A stretch of 62,736 nt of DNA from Bacteroidales bacterium (GTDB taxonomy: Bacteria; Bacteroidota; Bacteroidia; Bacteroidales; Marinilabiliaceae): the NCBI GenBank assembly GCA_024401395.1, contig JAKSLD010000021.1, forward strand, positions 1 to 62,736. Direction: 5' to 3'. Made by a program: the position numbers and the translations under genes. The first letter of the stretch is position 1. Each line of letters starts with the position of its first letter. Positions 16,108-24,719 of the stretch are shown piece after piece. The notes beneath the pieces were generated by a model that saw nothing but the letters and a program-made list of their open reading frames with translations, ran no database searches and was not told the DNA's origin.

Positions 16108-16133
16108 TATTATTGTCCAAAAGTTGAGATACG

Positions 16134-18617
16134 ATGAATACTTTTAGATATGCATTCAGGTTCCTTTCCAGAAAAAAGGCATTTACGACGATAAATATTC
16201 TAGGCCTTGCGCTAAGCTTAGCGTGCTGTATAGTGCTAGGCAGGTATCTATATAGAGAAGTGACCGTAGACAGGCATGCTATAGATGCTGAGACTATGTA
16301 CATGGTATATAGAGTTGCAGACGTACGTGGCCATACAGAGCTAGATCTTGAGACACTTAAAGATTATTATGACAATGACGGTAGTGCGTATATAGATCAG
16401 TTGTTTGAAGATTACTGCAGTGTATACACATATTCACACGAGTTTGTCAGAATATTTGACAGAGAGCAGAGCTTTAAATTTCTCGTAGTGGATAGTACAT
16501 TTGTGCATTTTTTTCATTACGAGATAGAAGGAGATGCAGACGCATTGAAAAAAGAAGATGCATGTTGGGTCTCCGACGAATATATAAAATCTTGCGGACG
16601 GGCAGCCGAAGATGTGATAGGAGGGAGTGTAGATGTGCTGGGAATGACACTTCGCATAGCTGGTGTATTTCATAAGCCAGAATGTCAAGTCGTGTACAAT
16701 CCTGATTTGATTATTCCGCGTCATGCGATAAACAGCTTCATGACAGCAATGCCGACAGGTCTTTTCCGTGTTCGCTCCGATTTTGATGCAGAAGAAGTGG
16801 AGAAAAAACTATCTTCTTTTGGAGAAGCCGAGAATCATAGACATTTTTGGTGGGATACATTATTAAAACATGAGTTTGTCTCATGGTTTGACTATTATTT
16901 CTCAAATAAGGAACATGAAAGTGAAGATAGTGCAAACTTGAGACACCATGGGAATGCCTCGCTATGTTGGATTCTTTTTGCTGTGTTGATACTTATTTTA
17001 GCAGTAGGTATAATAAATTTCATTAATCTCTATATAGTTTATTGTCAGCGTCGTACATTAGAATCTGGAGTTCGTCGTGTTTTTGGCAGACAGACACGTC
17101 AGCTCTTTTTTGAGTTATGGAGTGAGTTGGTGATACTTACCGTGTCGGCTGTATTTGTAGCGTGGTTGCTTATAGAGTTGACTAAGCCATGGGTAGAGCA
17201 GATGCTTGGAGATACCAATGCCGGCACGCCATTTGACATTTTTGTTACCCTTGGAGTCGTAGTTATTCTGCCACTTTTGGCTGCGGTATATCCTTTTGTG
17301 CAACAGCGCCGCTATTCGCCAAGTGCCATTATGCGTCAGAAGGCAGGAACTGTGCAAAGTATTAAGGCAAGAACAGTAATTCTTGGTTTTCAGTACTTTA
17401 TAAGTATCTCTTTGGTAATTTTGTCGTTATGGATGAGCAAGCATTTAGATTTCCTGATAAATTCACCGGTAGGCTTTGATGCTGATAGAGTATTATTGGT
17501 AAGACCTGTATATGAACGGTATACATATGTTCGTGATGAAAATGGCGACTTCTTTGAACAGAGCAATCGCGATGAGGTTTTGACTATTCTGACAGAATAT
17601 ACGAATAGACTTCGTCAATCTCCATTAGTTGAGAACTTCTGTAAAACCAGCGATTACTATCTACCTTTTTCTGCCCATGGAGAAGATGTCTATTACAATA
17701 AAAAAGGAGAAGAGTGCTTGTTGAAATGTATTACTGTCCCTGTTTCGTGGTTTGATGTTTTTGGAATAAAGCTGCAAGAAGGAGTAGTGCCAGATCCAGA
17801 AAAGACATTATTATTTCAAAAAGGAGGCTCTGGAGGTATTGAAGGTTGGTTGGCAAATAGGCAAGCGATGCAACGTTTAGGGTACCAGACATTGGAAGAC
17901 GCTTATGCCAGGCGAAAAGATCCTCTTGTAATAACTAGCGACGGAGTGTTTGGTAACGAAGAATATCCGATATTAGGAATTGTTGGTGACCATTATTCTG
18001 GACATCGTACAATGGGAGCCTCAGCAGCGGTTTATATTTTGGACGATGAAGAAAAAGGACTAGGCAGTGGGTGGTACGATGACAGCTACATAGCTATCCG
18101 TTTCCGACCAGAAAATAAAGAGGCGCTATATTCATATATAGTAAAACTACAAGAAGAGATTTGTCCTAATCAGAATCTAAAGACTCGTTGGCTCTCAGAT
18201 AAGGTTGAAGAGCAGTACAAGTCAGATAAGGTGATGGCAGATGTATATAGATTATTCTCGGCTATTGCCGTTGTTATCTGTTGTTTAGGGTTGCTTGGAT
18301 TATCGCTCTTTGATGTACGTCAGCGTTATCGTGAAGTAGCTATACGCAAAGCCAATGGTGCGCATCGCAAGGACCTATACCTGCTATTAGGGAAAAAGTA
18401 TATGTATGTGATGCTGGTAGCCTTTGTGCTCAGTATTCCAGTAACGTATCTCTTTGTTCATAACTATACAGAGTCGTTTATAGAGAGTGCGCCGCTCACG
18501 CCGTTAATATATTTAGAAGCATTAGGTATAATACTTCTGATAACTATACTGACACTTGTTTACCATCTTGAAAAAGCAGTTAGGGTAAATGTGGCTAGTG
18601 TGGTTAAGGCGGAGTAG
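16134..18617 (+). CDS. FtsX-like ABC permease
   Basis: 827 residues. A first membrane helix at 18-38 is followed by a large periplasmic domain (MacB_PCD type, about 40-280), three helices (about 280-305, 330-352, 370-390), another helix near 415-432, a second periplasmic domain (about 440-690), and three final helices (about 700-722, 757-778, 795-815). This is the double-FtsX layout common in Bacteroidota for MacB-like exporters. The substrate is unknown; cell-wall-active peptides, lipoproteins or toxins are typical for the family. It forms an operon with the ATPase upstream and ends before a clear terminator. Confidence 0.88.
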   Translation: MNTFRYAFRFLSRKKAFTTINILGLALSLACCIVLGRYLYREVTVDRHAIDAETMYMVYRVADVRGHTELDLETLKDYYDNDGSAYIDQLFEDYCSVYTYSHEFVRIFDREQSFKFLVVDSTFVHFFHYEIEGDADALKKEDACWVSDEYIKSCGRAAEDVIGGSVDVLGMTLRIAGVFHKPECQVVYNPDLIIPRHAINSFMTAMPTGLFRVRSDFDAEEVEKKLSSFGEAENHRHFWWDTLLKHEFVSWFDYYFSNKEHESEDSANLRHHGNASLCWILFAVLILILAVGIINFINLYIVYCQRRTLESGVRRVFGRQTRQLFFELWSELVILTVSAVFVAWLLIELTKPWVEQMLGDTNAGTPFDIFVTLGVVVILPLLAAVYPFVQQRRYSPSAIMRQKAGTVQSIKARTVILGFQYFISISLVILSLWMSKHLDFLINSPVGFDADRVLLVRPVYERYTYVRDENGDFFEQSNRDEVLTILTEYTNRLRQSPLVENFCKTSDYYLPFSAHGEDVYYNKKGEECLLKCITVPVSWFDVFGIKLQEGVVPDPEKTLLFQKGGSGGIEGWLANRQAMQRLGYQTLEDAYARRKDPLVITSDGVFGNEEYPILGIVGDHYSGHRTMGASAAVYILDDEEKGLGSGWYDDSYIAIRFRPENKEALYSYIVKLQEEICPNQNLKTRWLSDKVEEQYKSDKVMADVYRLFSAIAVVICCLGLLGLSLFDVRQRYREVAIRKANGAHRKDLYLLLGKKYMYVMLVAFVLSIPVTYLFVHNYTESFIESAPLTPLIYLEALGIILLITILTLVYHLEKAVRVNVASVVKAE

Positions 18618-18644
18618 AAGAACTGAGATAATAGTAGGAAATAA

Positions 18645-18678
18645 GAGACCGTGTCAAAGTATTGGCACGGTCTTTTTT
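18645..18678 (+). terminator. Terminator after the FtsX permease gene
   Basis: A strong hairpin agaccgtgtc ... ggcacggtct is followed by tttttt. The region from here to 19163 shows only short frames with stops and two loosely related copies of tcccaaaact (near 18765 and 18803). I see no intact gene in it. Confidence 0.85.
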
Positions 18679-19163
18679 AACCCTTATCACATAGCCAGTC
18701 AACGAATGCTATCATAATTCGATTCACCATAAGGACAGAGATATAAAAGTTTTTGGATGTGATATCCCAAAACTATACAAAAGACTATTTTTTTGGAGAT
18801 TTAATCCCAAAACTTTTGCAAGGTACGGCTATAGATGCAGAATTCTTTCCATGCCAACTCGATATCCAATAGTGGATTAGAACGAAAAGGGAAAGCAGTA
18901 GAATGAGGGTTGAGAAATGCTAGAAGTTATGTGAGTTATTCCTCTACAAAATTATATATATCGCCCCGTGATTTTTTTTGTACAGCTCAAGTGCTCCCTT
19001 AGGGATTACAAACCTAGTGGCTTTAAGGTAGAAATAGTTACTTGTGTGAAAACGTGGCGGTATTGTAGCCAAGCATTCCCTCGGGTAAGTCTATCTTTGT
19101 ATATCCACCCAGTTCTTGCTGTTTATCCAGAGATTTCAACCTATATCTTTAACGGATTTTTAT

Positions 19164-20549
19164 CTAATGCCAAGACATCTTTTGTATTATCCATATTCCG
19201 TCATTATCTTTGCCCTCGCGTTTCAAAACGCCTTTTTCTTTCAATGTAGAAAGGTCACGTTCTATTGTACGCTGACTCACCAACAAAGTCTCCGACATTT
19301 GTTTGGCGGTGATTGATGGTGATTCCTTGATAATGTTGAGGATTACTTGCTGACGTTCAGTGAGTTTTATCTCCGACACGTCACCGTCATTGTCTCCGAC
19401 ATTTACGTTTGTTAGAGATGCGTAGATAACTGTTTGAAATTGGGTCGGAGTAGAGTTGAATGAAGGTTTTAAGTCATCATTGTAGCCTTCAAGAGCCTTG
19501 GTTTCATTGCAGATGCGGGCAAGACCACTGCCACGTTTCTCCATGTACTCCAATTGTGCCATAACATTGGCGAGTATTGGGTTACGTCTTTCTGAAGATA
19601 CGTTGTCTATATTGAGATTCTGAATCAACATACCGTTATACATTCCGCCAGGAGATGTTACGGTAAGGCGATCATCATAAATGTCGAGATGTACTTCACC
19701 ACCCATTACAGTGTAGTCTCTATGAATGAAGTGGTTTACCATTGCCTCAAGCACAGCACGTTCTGCATACTCAGGTTTGTTCTTGCGTCCGTTGGGCAAC
19801 TTTTCCCAACCTTTACGAGTATTTGATTTCACAAAGTTCATGGCTTCGCGAAGTAACAGAAGTATATTCCCAGTAAACTCGGCATCGTTGATTGCATCAC
19901 TCTTGTCTTTGCCGTCCCAACGTGTGCAGTATAGCCGTGATTGCCAAAGAGGACAGTCGTCTGCAAATAAGGCTCCAGCATTAGTTAGCGTATCAGTACC
20001 CGTGACAAGCCCGAAAGAAACAAGGAACTTCTTGTTCCAATCCTGAGTCGTACGTTTCTTAAACTCATTTGCCAAAATTATGAATGTATTGTCTTCTGCT
20101 TCGTAGTCTGTGACCAAAGAATCATAAGTCTTGTTTGAACCCTTTAATACCAACCTCACCATTTGTTCTGCCGTTGCAGGAATGCTCTCATCACCAACAC
20201 GAACAAATGTAACGCGCTGACCATCACCAACGTAATAGTATGGTGTATAGTTTCCTGAAGAAACCTTCACTTCTAGTATATCAAGACCATCAATAGTTTG
20301 CGGAATCAAATCAACCTCTGGTAGTGGATCCATATAGTCGCGAATCTTGCTGCTTATTGTTTCGCATACATGCTGTACGTCATTGAGCCCCTTTACAACA
20401 CCATCATTGTCAACCCCAAAGAACAAAGAACCGCCTAAACCATTGGCAAAAGCACTTATGCTTTTTAGCCAACTCTTAGGCTTCTTTTCTTCAAGCATCT
20501 CCTTGTAGTCGTATGTGGTACATTCGCTTATGAGGTTATCTATTTTCAT
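19164..20549 (-). CDS. AlbA_2 (Schlafen-type) domain protein with GHKL-like and HTH domains
   Basis: 461 residues. The N-terminal 120 are an AlbA_2/divergent AAA-4 domain, marked by AFANGLGGSLFFGV at 33-46, which may bind ATP or nucleic acid. Residues 255-375 match the HATPase_c_4-type region found in these proteins (MVNHFIHRDYTVMGGEV, LTVTSPGGM, EKRGSGLARI). The C-terminus (about 395-455) is a winged helix with SITAKQMSETLLVSQRTIERD. Such proteins are annotated as transcriptional regulators; several are linked to phage defence or mobile DNA. The start overlaps the end of the upstream gene by 14 bp, so the two are translationally coupled. Confidence 0.85.
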   Translation of the reverse strand: MKIDNLISECTTYDYKEMLEEKKPKSWLKSISAFANGLGGSLFFGVDNDGVVKGLNDVQHVCETISSKIRDYMDPLPEVDLIPQTIDGLDILEVKVSSGNYTPYYYVGDGQRVTFVRVGDESIPATAEQMVRLVLKGSNKTYDSLVTDYEAEDNTFIILANEFKKRTTQDWNKKFLVSFGLVTGTDTLTNAGALFADDCPLWQSRLYCTRWDGKDKSDAINDAEFTGNILLLLREAMNFVKSNTRKGWEKLPNGRKNKPEYAERAVLEAMVNHFIHRDYTVMGGEVHLDIYDDRLTVTSPGGMYNGMLIQNLNIDNVSSERRNPILANVMAQLEYMEKRGSGLARICNETKALEGYNDDLKPSFNSTPTQFQTVIYASLTNVNVGDNDGDVSEIKLTERQQVILNIIKESPSITAKQMSETLLVSQRTIERDLSTLKEKGVLKREGKDNDGIWIIQKMSWH

Positions 20550-21321
20550 CGGTCTTCGTATTTTGTTGTGGGAATGCCATCTGCAAGAATCTATTGGTAA
20601 GATTCGAACCTTGCATAAGATTGTCGTAGGCTTCTTGAGTCCAGAATAAGTAATTATCCCACAGTCCTGTAGATATTTCGGCTTTTAATTCCTTTAGTTT
20701 ATCTTTATCTGGAGTACCATCATTATGAAAGTACATATTTGATGTCACTTGATACTTGAATACACAAATCGCTTTTTTCTCTCCCCAAGAGTAAGATGTC
20801 AACCATGATTCTGGATAGTAAATCATTTCTTCCTCTTTCTTATATGTACTGTATGCCAATGTATTATCTACGAACCTTTTTGCTAAACTTCGCAAAGTTT
20901 CTATTCGTAAGTTTCCTGTGAAATATTTATCCGGATCTTTGTACAGTAGATGATCACAATGCCCGTGCTCTATCTGTGCTTTTGCATCATTCAACAAATC
21001 TTTGTCAATTACATCATTGCTTAGTTGAATATTCTTGATATCAAACGGAGCATTCACAGGTATTTGAATGGGTAGACCAACTTTATGTAATACGACGATT
21101 ACTGCACGTTTCTCTACAATATTTAATTTCATGTTCAATTCTTGACACGCTTTGTCATAAGTGCCATTATGCTTGGCGTATCCTTTGATAATATCCAATG
21201 CTCTAATCGCTATGGCTCGAACTTTGTCAACCTTTTTCTCCTCTCGCTTGGCAAGAAAATAGGTTCCGAAATAAGTTCCAATTAGCGCACTTGCAAGTGC
21301 TATCATAATATCAACCCACAT
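20536..21321 (-). CDS. Membrane-anchored protein of unknown function coupled to the AlbA gene
   Basis: 261 residues. One N-terminal membrane helix (about 6-24, ALASALIGTYFGTYFLA) is followed by a charged KREEKK stop-transfer motif, so the remaining 235 residues should be cytoplasmic. That part is mixed alpha/beta without recognised domain; it is fairly rich in Tyr, Trp and Lys (YYPESWLTSYSWGEKK). Its end overlaps the start of the AlbA-domain gene by 14 bp, which indicates a fixed two-gene unit: a membrane effector candidate plus a nucleotide-sensing regulator. The function is not known. Confidence 0.7.
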   Translation of the reverse strand: MWVDIMIALASALIGTYFGTYFLAKREEKKVDKVRAIAIRALDIIKGYAKHNGTYDKACQELNMKLNIVEKRAVIVVLHKVGLPIQIPVNAPFDIKNIQLSNDVIDKDLLNDAKAQIEHGHCDHLLYKDPDKYFTGNLRIETLRSLAKRFVDNTLAYSTYKKEEEMIYYPESWLTSYSWGEKKAICVFKYQVTSNMYFHNDGTPDKDKLKELKAEISTGLWDNYLFWTQEAYDNLMQGSNLTNRFLQMAFPQQNTKTDENR

Positions 21322-21639
21322 AGAAAAAATCGTTTTTGTTTAACTATAACTCAAGTTTTGTGAGTAAAATAAACTAAAGGAAACTAGGGAAGATTCTGAA
21401 ATTTAATTCAAAAACACTATATCTAATGTACTCCTAAAACAGGAAACCCTAGCGTTTCATTAGTGTATAAACAAAAGTAGGCACAATATCTCGGAAATCA
21501 AAGATTTCTTCCGAAATGATTATAATAATGGCTTTAACGCACTGTTTGAGTATCTATCGTGTATTTGCCCTCCCCCAAAAATAGCGAATCGGAACAGAGT
21601 AGCGCCATATGTGTATACGAATGTAAGAGTCATAAAATT

Positions 21640-22010
21640 GCTGATATAGTTTCCTTTTTTGCAGTCAAGAATATTGCCATGCTTCAGGTTCGCGTCCTGC
21701 AATCTATCTTTTCATGTCACAAGTATGTATTCTATCTCCTCTTGTCTAGTCCGGACATTGACTGGCGACGTGTCTGCTATTCTTTCAGTAAAGGACTGAT
21801 TGCCAGCATTAATAAGAATGCTGATGCAAAAAATCGAACTTGAATCTTGGAAAATTTCAATGACGTGACTTTGCATCGCAGGTGGCAAGTATATCTCTTG
21901 TTATGTTGCAATACAACATATTGTCGGACAACAAACGCTTCGGTTCGTACGATAGTTTCTTAATAAAAGAAGTAATACTATTCATGGATAGCGTAAACTC
22001 TTTTCTTGCT
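21640..22010 (+). pseudogene. Remnant of an IS4-family-like transposase
   Basis: Two pieces of an IS4-type transposase can be read in different frames. The first (about 21657-21843) gives SIFSCHKYVFYLLLSSPDID then WRRVCYSFSK, like the N-terminal motif before the catalytic part (pattern F-S--KYVFNLLLSSP-IDWRR). The second (21882-22000) gives MLQYNILSDNKRFGSY, like the C-terminal LQYN-LS--KRF--YE motif. The roughly 250-300 residues with the DDE residues are missing between them. No terminal inverted repeats are visible. The identification rests on recalled motif patterns. The rest of the 21322-22046 gap holds only a small inverted repeat TATGTTG-CAATA-CAACATA at 21902-21920. Confidence 0.45.
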
Positions 22011-22046
22011 TATGTAAAGATAAGGATAAAATTACTACACTCAATT

Positions 22047-22991
22047 TTAGAACTGCAATATGAATACGGCGCCACCGAGTTCATTAGAGCTGCAGGTGAG
22101 AGTACCCTTGTGCAGGGACATTATCTGGCGGCTTAGAGCAAGGCCTATGCCTGAGCCTGTAGATTTTGAGGTATAGAACGGTAGGAATATCTCCTCCTGT
22201 TTGTCGTGCGGTATGCCAGGGCCATTATCGCTGATAGTTATGCGAGGGTGACCTTCGGGGGCAGAACCTGTAACGGTAATAGCTGTTGCTGGTGCCTCGA
22301 TAGCATTTTTGACTATATTGACCAGTATCTGGATAATCTGCTTTTCATCGCAAAAAAGTTTAAGACCTTGAGTACACTGGACAACTATATTCTTGTCAGA
22401 ATAGAGACGCTCGATATGCAAGAGAAGTACCTTTGCGTCGACCTCCTTCAGCTCCGGCTTAGGTAGATGAGTCAGTTCGTAGTAGCTATCAAGGAAAGAT
22501 TTAATATAAGTACATTGATCATTGATTACCTCAATCGCCTCGCGAGTATCCTCGGCAGAATAGGCACGCTGTTTCATATCCTCGCTCAAAGAGATGATAG
22601 GGGTAATGCTATTGCGCAGCTCGTGAGTCATGATACGGAGGATGCGATCGTAATACATACGCTTAGTCTCTATCTCCATCTGGCTCTGGCCATAAGTCTG
22701 CATGAAATGGTTCATGGCCTCGTACATACGTTTCAGCTCCTCGTCGTTAGTCTCAGGAAATCTGCTAGTTGCATCTTTGTAACGCAAGCTACCCAAGAAA
22801 TAGTTTACTTGGCTAGGTATGAAAGAAGCCCCTTGCCATTGGAAGAAGACAGCCACGATACAAATGAGAATGCAACTCAAGAAAGAGGCCCATCCCCAAC
22901 CATTATATAAGGCATATACAATCAGAGCGCCAGAAGCCACTAGCAGCAGAGCGACGCAAAGCATATATACATGGTAGTGACGCTGTTTCAT
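22047..22991 (-). CDS. Membrane-bound sensor histidine kinase
   Basis: 314 residues. Two membrane helices (about 8-30 and 34-52) with almost no periplasmic loop, so the signal is probably sensed in the membrane or from a partner. A HisKA domain carries the phospho-acceptor His123 in MTHELRNSITP. The HATPase domain has the N-box NIVKNAIEA, G1 DNGPGIP and G2 GSGIGLALSRQIM. Its start overlaps the stop of the response regulator gene by 4 bp (ATGA), so the pair is coupled. Short-loop kinases of this kind often serve ABC exporters of the FtsX type; one lies 3.5 kb away on the other strand. Confidence 0.9.
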   Translation of the reverse strand: MKQRHYHVYMLCVALLLVASGALIVYALYNGWGWASFLSCILICIVAVFFQWQGASFIPSQVNYFLGSLRYKDATSRFPETNDEELKRMYEAMNHFMQTYGQSQMEIETKRMYYDRILRIMTHELRNSITPIISLSEDMKQRAYSAEDTREAIEVINDQCTYIKSFLDSYYELTHLPKPELKEVDAKVLLLHIERLYSDKNIVVQCTQGLKLFCDEKQIIQILVNIVKNAIEAPATAITVTGSAPEGHPRITISDNGPGIPHDKQEEIFLPFYTSKSTGSGIGLALSRQIMSLHKGTLTCSSNELGGAVFILQF

Positions 22992-23587
22992 ACGATGGTA
23001 CCGAATTTCTTCAATTTATTGTATAAGGTTTGGCGAGATATATCCAATCGCTCGGCAGCCTTTACAAGATTGCCATTCTCCTGATTTACAACCTCCAAAA
23101 TATGTTTTCTCTCCATATCCTCGAGAGACAACTGCTGGTCGGCCTCTATTTTATCGTGCAATTCAGCAGCTTGTGCGGCAAGAGACGCAGTGCGCTGTTT
23201 AGCTCTATGCTTTTCGATGGCACACTCCAGTTTCTGGATTAAGACCTGATTATCCCAAGGTTTCGTGATGAAATCCTCAGCACCCTGCTGTACGCACTTT
23301 ACAGCCAAGTCGATATCTCCGAAAGCCGTAATCAACACTACGGCAGGAGCGTTGGGAGACTCATTGATACGGTTGAGCCAGTACAGCCCCTCCTCGCCAT
23401 CGAGTTTACGGGCGTCGAAATTCATATCCAGCAATATGACATCAATATCGCCCGCTTGTAGATGTATAGGTATGACTTTAGGGTTAGGGGTAGTGACAAC
23501 CGTTTTGAACACACCATTAAGTACAAGTTTCAACGTGCGGAGTACAGACAGGTTGTCATCTATTATCAATATCTTGTATGGGTTCAT
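22988..23587 (-). CDS. Response regulator: receiver plus Fis-type HTH, no AAA+ domain
   Basis: 199 residues. The receiver has Asp10, Asp11, phospho-acceptor Asp54 in VILLDMNFD, Thr in LITAFG and Lys in DFITKPWD. A helical linker (about 125-155) leads directly to a Fis-type helix-turn-helix at the C-terminus (EVVNQENGNLVKAAERLDIS, then RQTLYNKLKKFG). NtrC-type regulators of Bacteroidota normally have a sigma-54 AAA+ domain between these parts. Here it is absent, giving a PrrA/ActR-like layout that should not need sigma-54. It is the first gene of the kinase operon. Confidence 0.9.
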   Translation of the reverse strand: MNPYKILIIDDNLSVLRTLKLVLNGVFKTVVTTPNPKVIPIHLQAGDIDVILLDMNFDARKLDGEEGLYWLNRINESPNAPAVVLITAFGDIDLAVKCVQQGAEDFITKPWDNQVLIQKLECAIEKHRAKQRTASLAAQAAELHDKIEADQQLSLEDMERKHILEVVNQENGNLVKAAERLDISRQTLYNKLKKFGTIV

Positions 23588-23615
23588 GTGTACCCTAATA
23601 TGGCTTGTCTTATAG

Positions 23616-23623
23616 CAAAGGTA
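23616..23623 (-). promoter_or_regulatory. -7 box for the two-component operon
   Basis: On the minus strand TACCTTTG (plus-strand caaaggta) matches TAnnTTTG, 29 bp before the response regulator ATG. A TTG lies about 22 bp further up. Confidence 0.5.
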
Positions 23624-23750
23624 TAAACAAATACCTTGTTGGTCGCAATTTTTTTATTTTGGCATAAACTTTTTGTTGGCCTTAGGAGGTTTATAATTGA
23701 CGGTTGAGAACGTTGATATGCAAAAAAAACAAAAAAATCATCATCAGCTA

Positions 23751-23780
23751 TTGTACATTAAAATATTAGTAGTACTTTTG
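23751..23780 (+). promoter_or_regulatory. Promoter of tRNA-Arg
   Basis: TTG (23751-23753), a 19-bp spacer and TACTTTTG (23773-23780) form a standard Bacteroidota promoter. The tRNA begins 21 bp after the -7 box. Confidence 0.75.
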
Positions 23781-23800
23781 CATCGTCAAACGACAAAGAT

Positions 23801-23873
23801 GATACCGTAGCACAATGGATAATGCCTCTGGTTACGGCCCAGAAGATTGGGAGTTCGACCCTCTCCGGTATCA
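23801..23873 (+). tRNA. tRNA-Arg(ACG)
   Basis: A full cloverleaf folds: acceptor GATACCG with CGGTATC and discriminator A; D arm GCAC/ATGC; anticodon stem TCTGG/CCAGA with seven-base loop TTACGGC and anticodon ACG; T arm GGGAG-TTCGACC-CTCTC. The 3' CCA is not encoded. It reads CGN arginine codons after A34-to-inosine editing. A promoter and a terminator frame it, so it is a single-gene transcript. Confidence 0.95.
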
Positions 23874-23881
23874 CAAGATGG

Positions 23882-23915
23882 TCCTGATAGGTAACAAGCT
23901 TATCAGGATTTTTTG
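23882..23915 (+). terminator. Terminator of tRNA-Arg
   Basis: The stem tcctgata/tatcagga is followed by a T-run, 9 bp after the tRNA. Confidence 0.8.
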
Positions 23916-23970
23916 TTTTATTGCAAGAAAGTCATATATTTATGACCTAAACACAATGTACTCAAGTACT

Positions 23971-24612
23971 ATGAGAATATTTTTGAGCATACTAACAGCT
24001 ATATTGCTGGCACTTACAGTTGCATCATGTGGGTCCAGCAAGAAATCTTCATCTAAAAGTAATTCAATATCGCTTGAAGACTTAAAGAAGAACAAGGACA
24101 AGACATACGCAGAGCTTCAGGCGAATGCGAAAAAGAATTCCAGCAATAATACTAGTAATGCAGGCAGCAATGAGCCCGTATCCAATGCGACAGTTCAAGC
24201 AGCAGGAAGGAAGATGGGCATGACTGTCACAAAATCCGACAATTCAAAGTTGTATACGGTTATAGCCGGATGGATTGGTACTCCATATAAATTTGGAGGT
24301 ACGACCAAGAGTGGCGTAGACTGTTCGGGTTTTACTAGGAATGTTATAAATGATGTGTATGGGGTGTCGTTACCGAGGCAGTCGAGCGAGATGCTCAACA
24401 GTTGCAGGAAAGTTTCCAAGTCGCAGTTGAAAGAAGGAGATCTGGTATTCTTCAGAACAGATGGTAAGGCTACTACGGTTCCAAATCACGTAGGTATATA
24501 TCTGAAAGACGGGAAATTTGCTCATGCGTCATCATCGAAGGGTGTGACTGTTTCTTCGTTGTCGGACAGCTATTATGTGAAGTGCTGGTTGACAGGAGGA
24601 AGATTCAGATAG
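23971..24612 (+). CDS. NlpC/P60 cysteine peptidase lipoprotein
   Basis: The frame is open back into the tRNA, but the ATG at 23971 gives a lipoprotein signal (MRIFLSILTAILLALTVASC, lipid Cys at 20); the ATG at 23956 is a possible alternative. The mature protein has a Ser/Lys/Asn-rich linker (22-75) and a C-terminal NlpC/P60 domain with Cys118 in GVDCSGF, His173 in PNHVGIYL and His185 in KFAHASS. This fold cleaves D-Glu-diaminopimelate bonds in peptidoglycan stems. 213 residues is normal. It probably trims cell wall at the outer-membrane inner face. Confidence 0.9.
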   Translation: MRIFLSILTAILLALTVASCGSSKKSSSKSNSISLEDLKKNKDKTYAELQANAKKNSSNNTSNAGSNEPVSNATVQAAGRKMGMTVTKSDNSKLYTVIAGWIGTPYKFGGTTKSGVDCSGFTRNVINDVYGVSLPRQSSEMLNSCRKVSKSQLKEGDLVFFRTDGKATTVPNHVGIYLKDGKFAHASSSKGVTVSSLSDSYYVKCWLTGGRFR

Positions 24613-24638
24613 TGACAAATTGACATAGAAATAATAAT

Positions 24639-24681
24639 CAAACCGCATTTTATCTGTCAAATTGACATAAAATGCGGTTTG
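24639..24681. promoter_or_regulatory. Perfect 15-bp inverted repeat upstream of clpB
   Basis: caaaccgcattttat (24639-24653) and ataaaatgcggtttg (24667-24681) are exact inverted repeats around a 13-base loop. The loop and its edges hold the near-palindrome tgtcaaattgaca. A related tgacaaattgacata lies at 24614-24628. It lies between the NlpC gene end and the clpB start. No long T-run follows, so it may be a terminator with weak tail or a regulatory site for clpB. Confidence 0.7.
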
Positions 24682-24719
24682 GTACGTTTATTGGGGAATA
24701 GGTTGTTGTCAACAAAAAA

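Noticed and set aside
18679-19163. Possible decayed gene behind the AlbA gene on the minus strand
   Set aside because: Short readings such as GALELYKKNHGAIY can be seen but not matched to any family and are broken by stops; left unassigned.
22140-23615. Plus-strand ORFs of 86-147 residues
   Set aside because: All lie antisense to the histidine kinase and response regulator genes.
23815-23970. Long N-terminus for the NlpC/P60 protein
   Set aside because: It would translate the tRNA-Arg gene and its terminator; the lipoprotein signal starts at 23971.
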